Source of the DNA: CAYWKL01 sp964459095
GTDB lineage: Bacteria; Patescibacteriota; Microgenomatia; Daviesbacterales; UBA10151
Length of the DNA stretch: 19,577 nucleotides
Reading direction: 5' to 3'
Assembly (NCBI GenBank): GCA_964459095.1
Contig: CAYWKL010000017.1
Location: 1-19,577 of the forward strand
Shown here: positions 12,929 to 19,577 of the stretch, piece by piece
Layout of the letters: the number at the start of each line of letters is the position of its first letter
Numbering within the stretch: position 1 is the first letter of the stretch
The notes under the pieces: generated by a model
What the model was told of the DNA's origin: nothing
Databases searched by the model: none
The model's input: the letters and a program-made list of their open reading frames with translations, nothing else
Translations under genes and position numbers: made by a program

Positions 12929-15900
12929 CTCTTCTTTTTGAAAAACAAATACCCCAAAGTTAAGATACTTAGCAAAAATCCTATAAACTCTAATATTTGA
13001 GGCCAGAAGAAGATATACCCTTTAATATTCTTAATATTCCCATTAATAATCCATCCATTTGCCCAGGAATTAAGTAGCTTATGTGGACCGAATGTTGAGA
13101 CCCACCCATTATCAAAAGCCTGATTAAATCCTAAAATCCCAAATGATGTTGAGGAGTTAGAAATGCTTAAGTTGTAAAAAGTAGGATTAATTGCATTTAG
13201 GCTATCTATAGATAAGTCACTAGGTAAAGCAATATCTGATTGATCTGAAAAAAACTGTGAAAGCCATCTATATGGAACTGGAAAAATCTTCACTTCCCTT
13301 AATTGGTTGATAGTTGGAGTATTTCCTATTGAAATATTTTCTAAATTTATATCATAGCCTATTCCCCCATCTCCAGACGGCGGAATTAGTAGATAAGTTG
13401 AGTTATCTATATTCTCCCCTAAACTTGTATAAATATCACACCTCTTGCTGGTATTATTATTCACACAAACTCTAAGCGGAAGACCTGATAAGTTTTTATT
13501 ATCTATATAAAGGATATAACCTAGGTCATGTGATAAGTTTGGCAGACTAAAGGAATCACAAATAGATCCGGCTTTTGAATTATATTCAATTAATTCATCT
13601 AAAGAATTAATAGTTTTTTGAGAAAATTGAGGCAATATGTTGCTGCATAAATTAGTTCTGTTGCCATTTTCAAGCAGATTTATTCTAATTTCATTTACAG
13701 GCTCATCAATAAATATTTCTTGGTTTCTTGATAAATCGAGTGATTTATTGTTTGTAGATTGCGATATTTCCTGAGCTGTAAGCTCCCCTCTCCCAATTAA
13801 ATGCGATTGAGTTAACTGGATATTCTCATATTCTGAGATGGGGTTTTCTGGAGTATTAAAATTGTAAAAAATTAATGAAAGATCTTTTAATCCAGTATTG
13901 TCAGCTAAAAATGGGAAGTTGACAGTGTTTCCATTTTTGAAAGTAAGTTTTTTTATGCATCTTTTGGTTTTATTATCAAACAAACAGACCCCTCCTAAAT
14001 TCTCTCTAGGTGTTGCATGGAAATTAAAAGATAAGTTAAGAAGAAAAACTGGACTTCTTGTTTGAATATCATTACCTAAATTTGGAAGATTAATTTTGTA
14101 GCAGGCGGTTGCATTTTTAGAAGATATTGAGAAAAAATTAGCTCCTATTTTTGAAAGAGTATATTCTTGGTTTGAGAAACTTTGATCACAAAGTTCCAGT
14201 TTACCAGCCAAAGGGATCTTTAACTCTTGAGTCTCACTAGAAAAATACGACAAGCTACTGCTTACTTGAGTAGAAAGTAAAACATCACCGAGAGATACGA
14301 AGTTGCGGTTTCCAGTTGGGATAAAGAAAGTTTCTTGACCGTTTATGTTTAAGAATCCAATTTTAGAGGTTGAAAGTTCTGGAGAAATAATAATTTCAGG
14401 ATTTATCTTATTTGAATTGTTTTTTGGAACAAAAAGATTAAACTTAAAAACTTGACGATCCTGGGTTACACTGTAGTCTACTTTAGAATATATTTTCTCT
14501 TCACTTATTAAAAAGCTGGAAATAGGGATATTCTTTTCTGATTTTATAGATGGATTGATTACTAGCTGGTTATTTTTAATACTAAGCAATGAATTATTTA
14601 CCACATTCTGATTATTTACAAAAAGAGGCTCACCTGTAGAGGTTAACTTAGTTGTTGGGTTAAAGAAGTAACCTTTGGTCGGATAATTTAAATCGTATTC
14701 ATACACATAAAGACTGTCTATATTTTTCTTTAAACTTACTCTTTTAGATCGAGAAAGAAGAGATTTGATTTCATTCGTAAATAAAACACCTTTATCATTT
14801 CCTAAACTAGGATTAATTACATTTTCATCTAAAAATAAATACTTTATTTGGTATTTATCTAAAGTATTTTCTAAAAGATTCAAATTTTTTGAATAAACGG
14901 CATTAGACATTTCTCTATAATAGGTTTCATTACTCGGATTCCAGCGGTCAAAATCACGATCAAGTAAGGGCTGTTTAATCCCAAAACTTAAAAATCCAGC
15001 TCCTTGAAAACCGAAATTGTAATATGTCCATCCCCAAAAGCTGTGGATTGGCAAATTAGCAACTCTTCCATCATTAGGTTGATTATTAAACCAATCGAAT
15101 ATTTCAAAATATTCTTTTGGAATCCTAACTTGCATCAATTTAGAAATATAATCCCCTTTAAATGCTGGAAACATGTAGAAGATAATTAATCCGGTAAATA
15201 ATGTTACTTGCAGCCATATTAAAACAGGAGTTTTTAAAATCTTCCAAAACTTAGCTATAAATTCTTGAAATAAAGCAAAATAACAAGCAAAAGCAAAAAT
15301 TAATATTATGGAAAACTTTGTAAATGGAAATCTTAATGCTTCTTTAAAAATAGAATTTTGATTTCTTAAAAAAATAAAAAGCTGCTCAAAAGGAGGATTC
15401 TCATTGATTAGAAAAATTAGCGCAAAAGCACTAGGGATGATTAATGCAATCCCGAGTCTATTCTTCTTAAATATCGAATAAATAAGTCCTAGGATTGCAA
15501 TGAATGAGAGGAAATATCCTACTAAAAGGACGAAAGGTTGCTCTAAATGTTCTCTCCAGTTATATAGTAAATACTCAAATTTGCCATTTGGTTGATATGC
15601 AGTCCAATCAAATAAGAAATTTTTAAAAATCAAAATATTTTGCAGGTTTCCGTAACTTTTATTGTAAGAAAAGGCTTCCTCAGAAAATAATTGGTTTATT
15701 TTTGCTTCAGGGATATTTTGAGCAGCGCCTGATAAAAGAAAGTAAATATTTGGCAATAACCAAAAGGAATTAATTAGGAGTGTTGTAAAAATAATTAACA
15801 AAATTGATTTAAAGTGTTTTCTAATTAGGGGTAATAAGAAAAGAATTAACGAAGCAAAATATGCATACCAAAGAACTGGTGCGTAAGCCATAGGGGAAGC

Positions 15901-16485
15901 AAGTAAATTCACAAAAGCAAAATAAAAAAGAATACTTTTCCTTTTTGTGTTTATATATTTTGCAGCTAAAAGAAAAAGCCAGGGTAAAAAAGCGAATTGG
16001 ACAGTAAACATTTCAAATGGAACATAAAAATGCTGAAGAGTTCCTAGATTTAAAAGATAAAATAAACCTCCTAAAAAGCTGCATGCTTCTTTAATAAAAT
16101 TTGATGAATTTTTTAGAAGTACTTCTTTGCAGAAAAAATATATGCCTAAACTTCCAATTAGCCAACATGAAACGATAAATGCATACCGTAAGATCTGATC
16201 TGGGAGAAAAAAAGAAAATAGGTAAATAAGAACAACCCGTGGTAGATCAGACATGTGGGCGTGAGCTGCAATAGCCCCTAATCCTTGATTGTCTCTAAAA
16301 ACTCCAAAAATTAATCTTTGAAAATTTAGGGGAAAATTAAACTCAGGATGAAGTGTATCCCACCCAGATAGATATGTTCCCGGTACCCAGTTAGCAATTG
16401 CTAAAAAAACACATATAGCAGTAAGGACTATTGGGAAGATAACATCAGAGATTGCTACTTTTTTAAATAATATTCCTTTCACCAT
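12925..16485 (-). CDS. Large GT-C-fold membrane glycosyltransferase-like protein (AftD/DUF3367-like)
   Basis: A 1186-residue membrane protein. The N-terminal ~420 residues contain about ten to twelve hydrophobic spans, beginning at residues ~14-34. The first external loop holds the acidic GT-C-type site, GWDTLHPEFN with D43. Further loop features are AHAHMSDLPRV and a long post-span segment WFNNQPNDGRVANLPIHSFWGW. Residues ~450-1150 are a large Asn/Ser-rich extracytoplasmic beta region with several cysteines. The end has FNQAFDNGWVS and NSWANGWIING, similar to the C-terminal region of AftD-type enzymes, then a final span near 1157-1180 and a KKKS tail. It likely moves sugars from lipid-linked donors onto surface polymers; donor and acceptor are unknown. 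It is the downstream gene of a two-glycosyltransferase set. Confidence 0.75.
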   Translation of the reverse strand: MVKGILFKKVAISDVIFPIVLTAICVFLAIANWVPGTYLSGWDTLHPEFNFPLNFQRLIFGVFRDNQGLGAIAAHAHMSDLPRVVLIYLFSFFLPDQILRYAFIVSCWLIGSLGIYFFCKEVLLKNSSNFIKEACSFLGGLFYLLNLGTLQHFYVPFEMFTVQFAFLPWLFLLAAKYINTKRKSILFYFAFVNLLASPMAYAPVLWYAYFASLILFLLPLIRKHFKSILLIIFTTLLINSFWLLPNIYFLLSGAAQNIPEAKINQLFSEEAFSYNKSYGNLQNILIFKNFLFDWTAYQPNGKFEYLLYNWREHLEQPFVLLVGYFLSFIAILGLIYSIFKKNRLGIALIIPSAFALIFLINENPPFEQLFIFLRNQNSIFKEALRFPFTKFSIILIFAFACYFALFQEFIAKFWKILKTPVLIWLQVTLFTGLIIFYMFPAFKGDYISKLMQVRIPKEYFEIFDWFNNQPNDGRVANLPIHSFWGWTYYNFGFQGAGFLSFGIKQPLLDRDFDRWNPSNETYYREMSNAVYSKNLNLLENTLDKYQIKYLFLDENVINPSLGNDKGVLFTNEIKSLLSRSKRVSLKKNIDSLYVYEYDLNYPTKGYFFNPTTKLTSTGEPLFVNNQNVVNNSLLSIKNNQLVINPSIKSEKNIPISSFLISEEKIYSKVDYSVTQDRQVFKFNLFVPKNNSNKINPEIIISPELSTSKIGFLNINGQETFFIPTGNRNFVSLGDVLLSTQVSSSLSYFSSETQELKIPLAGKLELCDQSFSNQEYTLSKIGANFFSISSKNATACYKINLPNLGNDIQTRSPVFLLNLSFNFHATPRENLGGVCLFDNKTKRCIKKLTFKNGNTVNFPFLADNTGLKDLSLIFYNFNTPENPISEYENIQLTQSHLIGRGELTAQEISQSTNNKSLDLSRNQEIFIDEPVNEIRINLLENGNRTNLCSNILPQFSQKTINSLDELIEYNSKAGSICDSFSLPNLSHDLGYILYIDNKNLSGLPLRVCVNNNTSKRCDIYTSLGENIDNSTYLLIPPSGDGGIGYDINLENISIGNTPTINQLREVKIFPVPYRWLSQFFSDQSDIALPSDLSIDSLNAINPTFYNLSISNSSTSFGILGFNQAFDNGWVSTFGPHKLLNSWANGWIINGNIKNIKGYIFFWPQILEFIGFLLSILTLGYLFFKKKS

Positions 16486-16493
16486 ATTGAGCG

Positions 16494-16509
16494 CCTTTAA
16501 AATATTATA
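16494..16509 (-). promoter_or_regulatory. Promoter and weak Shine-Dalgarno between the two GT-C genes
   Basis: On the minus strand a perfect TATAAT (plus 16504-16509) lies just after the stop of the upstream gene. AAAGG (plus 16494-16498) lies eight bases before the ATG at 16485. The start point would fall near 16497, so whether the AAAGG is in the transcript depends on readthrough from the upstream gene. Confidence 0.45.
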
Positions 16510-16512
16510 CGA

Positions 16513-18375
16513 TTAATTAATGCGCTTAATCTTAAATAAATTTATTTTCTTCCCATTTGGCAATGTATAAGTTTTCATTAACTCAAAGGACAAATCTGAA
16601 GTTTTAGTATTTGAAATTTCTCTAAAAGAACATCCCCAAGGGCAATATACTTTAGAAAATCCTGAAATTTCTTCTTTCTCTTGTTTTTTAGGTACTCCGT
16701 CTATTTCAAGATCGCTTTCTGTAGTCAATATCTGACCTTTCTTAACAATACACTTTGTATTCGATCGTGACACTTTTGTTATGTAGTTGTTGCACTCTGG
16801 ATATTTTTGCCAATCTATAAATTCTTGAATCTGAGATAATCCCTTGCCATTTATCAAAATAGGAGATCCTAAATTGCCTTCAGCGAGAAGAACATAATCA
16901 AATTTTGAAATAAATTTTTCTAAACTTACTTGATTTGGAAAACCACCTGTTCTAAAGTTTGTTTTTAAATAAACAATGTCAGCTGTTGATGTTGTTAAGT
17001 TGGATACGTTGTAAAGATTGCTGTAGGTTCTAATGTTGCTGGGATTAAAATGTTCCCATTCAGAAATAACTAAAAGATTAGTTGCTCTTTTAGGATTTTC
17101 CATTTTCTTTAACTCTGGTAGTAATTTATCAAATGACCACAAGCTTTCATCGTATTTTTTAGCAGTTTCATTAGTTATATTTATTAAATTAAATTCGCCT
17201 AGGAAATAAGTGTTAAAAGGAATTTTTAATCCCTCAAGTTGCCAGGGCCTGAGAGTAAGAACAGAAAAATATGATAAAAGAAAAATAGAATATAGTGCAA
17301 TTAAAATTATTCCTAAATTTTTTTTGACTTGAAGAAGTTTTTCAAATACTAAAGCAGCTATTAAGGAGGAAAAAATAACTAAATGCATTGTAAATCTTGA
17401 ATCCTTATTTCCTAGAAAACTAAAAAATAAAAGAGTGATAAAAAACATTAAGACTAAAAATAGTTTACTTTTAACTTTAAGGAAATAAAAAGCAATTAAA
17501 CTAAGAAAAAATGCGAAGGCAGGAATTGGAGTAACCTGGTCGCGAATAAATATTTTTATATAGTCTAAATAATCATTAAAAGTAAAAATATTTACTGCAT
17601 CTGGGTTTGAATGGTCAACACTATAAATATTTCCTAATACTAAAAGTTCTCTGAAGTGGGCTAAATACCAGGGAAGTGTGACTAAAGAAAAGATTAAAGC
17701 TCCTAAAATTAGATTTTCTAGAATCTTTTTAGTTAAAGAAGTTTTAATCAGATCAATTAGTACAAAAGCTCCAGGAATAATTAAAAACAAGGTTCCTGTC
17801 CATTTAGTCATCACTAAACATCCTGCAAAAATAAAGAATAAAATAGAATTTTTTAAACTTTGAAAATTTCTAGATTTTTCTAAAAAAATTAATGATAAAA
17901 ATAAGAAACAAACACTCGGAATATCAAGTAATAAGTTTCTAGATTGATTAAAAAAAATAGGCGAGAGGGAAACAAAGAAGGCAGTAAAAAAAGCTACAAA
18001 CTTACTTTTTGTAATTAACTTTGCATAAATAAAAACTACAATAATTGTTATTAGGAAAAATAAAGTTGAGAAAACTTGCGAAAGTTTAGCAGAAACTCCA
18101 AAAATTAAGAAAAATATAGAAGATAAAAAATGAACTAGTATTGGATAATAGTTGGAAGAGTTTAAAATTGCCAATATATCAAAATCTTTCAAACCTTCCA
18201 AAATAGACATAGAAATATAAAGATGATTTGAAGGATCCCATGGTAAGGGTGTATTATTTTTACTAACCCAAAATAAATTTGCAAACCAATGCAAAAGTAA
18301 AAGTCCAGCTAAAGCTAAAACCCAAAAATCAGGTCTATAAGAAAATACTTTTTCAATTCTTCTTTTTATATTCAT
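16513..18375 (-). CDS. GT-C membrane glycosyltransferase of the PMT/ArnT type
   Basis: A 620-residue integral membrane glycosyltransferase of the dolichyl-phosphate-mannose/ArnT superfamily (PMT_2-like). The first span is at residues ~17-37, and the first external loop carries PLPWDPSNHLYISM with D47 as the probable catalytic acid. About ten further spans run to residue ~375. The region SLSPIFFNQSRNLLLDIPSV is the second typical PMT/ArnT loop (arginine and aspartate before a span). The last ~240 residues are a soluble outer domain with several cysteines. Members take a sugar from a polyprenyl-phosphate carrier and add it to lipid or protein; substrate here is unknown. It sits 27 bp upstream of the 1186-residue GT-C gene, and both probably work on surface glycans. 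Confidence 0.85.
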   Translation of the reverse strand: MNIKRRIEKVFSYRPDFWVLALAGLLLLHWFANLFWVSKNNTPLPWDPSNHLYISMSILEGLKDFDILAILNSSNYYPILVHFLSSIFFLIFGVSAKLSQVFSTLFFLITIIVVFIYAKLITKSKFVAFFTAFFVSLSPIFFNQSRNLLLDIPSVCFLFLSLIFLEKSRNFQSLKNSILFFIFAGCLVMTKWTGTLFLIIPGAFVLIDLIKTSLTKKILENLILGALIFSLVTLPWYLAHFRELLVLGNIYSVDHSNPDAVNIFTFNDYLDYIKIFIRDQVTPIPAFAFFLSLIAFYFLKVKSKLFLVLMFFITLLFFSFLGNKDSRFTMHLVIFSSLIAALVFEKLLQVKKNLGIILIALYSIFLLSYFSVLTLRPWQLEGLKIPFNTYFLGEFNLINITNETAKKYDESLWSFDKLLPELKKMENPKRATNLLVISEWEHFNPSNIRTYSNLYNVSNLTTSTADIVYLKTNFRTGGFPNQVSLEKFISKFDYVLLAEGNLGSPILINGKGLSQIQEFIDWQKYPECNNYITKVSRSNTKCIVKKGQILTTESDLEIDGVPKKQEKEEISGFSKVYCPWGCSFREISNTKTSDLSFELMKTYTLPNGKKINLFKIKRIN

Positions 18376-18380
18376 AATAT

Positions 18381-18395
18381 ATTCTATCTATTCTA
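18381..18395 (-). promoter_or_regulatory. Tandem -10-like hexamers before the PMT-type gene
   Basis: On the minus strand TAGAAT occurs twice (plus 18390-18395 and 18381-18386), 14 and 5 bases before the ATG at 18375. Each matches the -10 consensus at five of six positions. No convincing -35 is visible and no Shine-Dalgarno is present. Confidence 0.35.
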
Positions 18396-18401
18396 GTATG
18401 C

Positions 18402-18425
18402 AAAAGCCCCGATTTTACTCGGGGC
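18402..18425 (-). terminator. Intrinsic terminator of the secreted-protein gene
   Basis: Read on the minus strand, GCCCCGA and TCGGGGC form a 7-bp GC-rich stem (plus 18406-18412 with 18419-18425) with a 6-nt loop, followed by TTTTGC. It lies ~30 bp after the stop of the 18456-19562 gene and just before the promoter of the next minus-strand gene, insulating the two. Confidence 0.85.
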
Positions 18426-18455
18426 CTTATGTTTTCAAATTACTTTTTAAGGTAA

Positions 18456-19562
18456 TTAATTTTGTTGAAATGGTCCATTTGGAACATGTGATATAAATGT
18501 CCCTTGACTACATCCATTTCCATCGCATCCATTTGCGCTTATCTCTGCTGCAATACCTTGAGCTCTTACATTTATATCTCCACTTACCTGCATTATAACG
18601 CTTGCAGGATAGTTAGATAAAATGTCTATATCTTCATCGGTAATAGTTACTAAACCAGTTTCTGGATTACTATCGTATTTGAATACGAACTGCCCAGTTT
18701 TTGGATCTCTAAATCCAACCTCACCTCTTATGATACTTCCTTTTGGAATTCTAACAGGTACTCCAGGTTGAATAGTAGCAGGTATATCCTGAGTTGCAGG
18801 TATAACTTCTTGTTCTCCTTCAAATCCAGGTTGAGTTGTCCCAGTTGTTTGAGTTACTTCCGGCTGAGTTACCTGTTGTGATTGAGCTGGTTGTTCAGCA
18901 GGAGCTTGATATCCATCTCCATCATAATCTAATTGCAAAGATCCATCTGGTAGAATTTGTCCGATTTCTTTAATTATTCCATCAGGACCTATTTTTGCCC
19001 AATCAATTCTTCCTTGAACTCCATTTTTATCTTTTCCGTTTCCTAAGTTAGGATCCCTTAAGCTTCTATTTGCATCTGCTGCTAAATGTTGTTCAAGTGG
19101 AGTCGGTAAATCAACTAGTCCATCAGGATTATCAGTATTACCTTTCCAATTTCCACAGTCCCACATAACTATTTGTGCACCAGCCACTCCTCCATCAAGT
19201 ACTACAACACTTGCTCTGTCTTCTTCTTTTTCTTGGCCAGGAAAGTCAAAAATTCTTCCTGTAACATCTTGATAGCTCATAGGTCCTCCGATCAGTTCCA
19301 CGGTTTCTCCTTGATTAGATCTTAGTGTAACTGGAACCATTCCATCCTTACAGTCCCCAGCGGGGAACCCTGAAATACTTGGATCCCAAGAAGGGAAAGC
19401 TGCTTGAGCTCTAGCTTCAAAAACTGGAAGAGAGGCAACTAATGCTAATGCACCAGCACCTCTTACAGCTATTTCTAGTGCTAAAGTAGATCTTAATGGT
19501 CTTGTAGCTCTTGCTACTTTATTTACCGCTTGTTCAGCGTATCTTTCTATTTTATTTAACAT
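18456..19562 (-). CDS. Secreted protein of unknown function with Gln/Thr-rich middle
   Basis: A 368-residue protein not recognised as a known family. The start is the ATG at 19562: AAGGAGGTGA ends within eight bases of it, whereas the earlier in-frame GTG at 19571 overlaps the SD itself. Residues 1-54 form a long signal-peptide-like segment (basic first part with several arginines, then GAGALALVASLPVFEARAQA), predicted to be cut before AFPSWD. The mature part has CKDGMVPVTLRSN near the front, WDCGNW, and DYDGDGYQ near residue 215 (a calcium-loop-like pattern). Next is a Gln/Pro/Thr-rich linker. The C-terminal part (VPVRIPKGSIIRGEVGFRD, then GDINVRAQG and GCDGNGC) contains a pair of cysteines. 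The strong SD and terminator suggest a well-expressed single gene. Confidence 0.8.
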   Translation of the reverse strand: MLNKIERYAEQAVNKVARATRPLRSTLALEIAVRGAGALALVASLPVFEARAQAAFPSWDPSISGFPAGDCKDGMVPVTLRSNQGETVELIGGPMSYQDVTGRIFDFPGQEKEEDRASVVVLDGGVAGAQIVMWDCGNWKGNTDNPDGLVDLPTPLEQHLAADANRSLRDPNLGNGKDKNGVQGRIDWAKIGPDGIIKEIGQILPDGSLQLDYDGDGYQAPAEQPAQSQQVTQPEVTQTTGTTQPGFEGEQEVIPATQDIPATIQPGVPVRIPKGSIIRGEVGFRDPKTGQFVFKYDSNPETGLVTITDEDIDILSNYPASVIMQVSGDINVRAQGIAAEISANGCDGNGCSQGTFISHVPNGPFQQN

Positions 19563-19567
19563 ATAGT

Positions 19568-19577
19568 TCACCTCCTT
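19568..19577 (-). promoter_or_regulatory. Perfect Shine-Dalgarno AAGGAGGTGA, decides the start of the secreted protein
   Basis: On the minus strand AAGGAGGTGA is a full complement of the standard 16S rRNA 3' end. From the core AGGAGG there are eight bases to the ATG at 19562, an ideal spacing. The in-frame GTG at 19571 lies within the SD and so is not the start. The promoter is beyond the window edge. Confidence 0.85.

Noticed and set aside
19563..19571. GTG start for the secreted protein
   Set aside because: The GTG overlaps the Shine-Dalgarno itself, so the ATG eight bases after the SD core is the better start.

Overview
The window is AT-rich, tightly packed chromosomal DNA. It most likely comes from a Candidate Phyla Radiation (Patescibacteria) genome, perhaps a Microgenomates-type lineage. 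This is an inference from gene content and style: compact house-keeping genes, several start codons placed directly behind a -10 box, Pro/Gln/Ser-rich single-span surface proteins, and very long GT-C-type membrane glycosyltransferases. TGA is used as a stop (end of lysS), so the code looks standard and the UGA-recoding CPR groups are unlikely.

Layout. 1-2343 (+): the 3' end of lysS, a COG2316-type HD hydrolase and serS. 2340-3326 (-): a Pro/Gln-rich single-span membrane protein, divergent from secA (3413-6163, +). 6149-8820: a 2.6-kb islet bounded by two 67-bp direct repeats that both begin in the last codons of a secA 3' end. It holds a small ribbon-helix-helix/FtsK-gamma protein, a THUMP-type RNA methyltransferase, an Erm-type 23S rRNA dimethyltransferase, and a structured C-rich non-coding end. 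8861-11827 (+): a zincin-like metallopeptidase, NAD(P)H-hydrate dehydratase, a secreted two-repeat surface protein and TsaE. 11828-11995: an interspersed palindromic repeat that appears to sit in a broken reading frame. 11996-12928 (+): an NAD-dependent sugar epimerase. 12925-18375 (-): two large GT-C membrane glycosyltransferases. 18456-19562 (-): a secreted protein with a perfect Shine-Dalgarno and a strong terminator.

How the genes work together. The flanks are translation (LysRS, SerRS, TsaE for the t6A tRNA modification), Sec secretion (SecA), metabolite repair (NnrD) and envelope building (epimerase plus two GT-C enzymes, and exported proteins that would use SecA). The islet looks like later cargo inserted at the secA 3' end. 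Its two methyltransferase genes overlap and probably modify rRNA or tRNA, which could give macrolide/lincosamide-type resistance.

Most interesting points: the repeat-bounded islet with its secA-tail remnant; a free-standing FtsK-gamma domain in an islet that carries no recombinase (possible use of host XerCD); a 15-bp perfect palindrome in front of that gene; and the recurrent leaderless promoter architecture.
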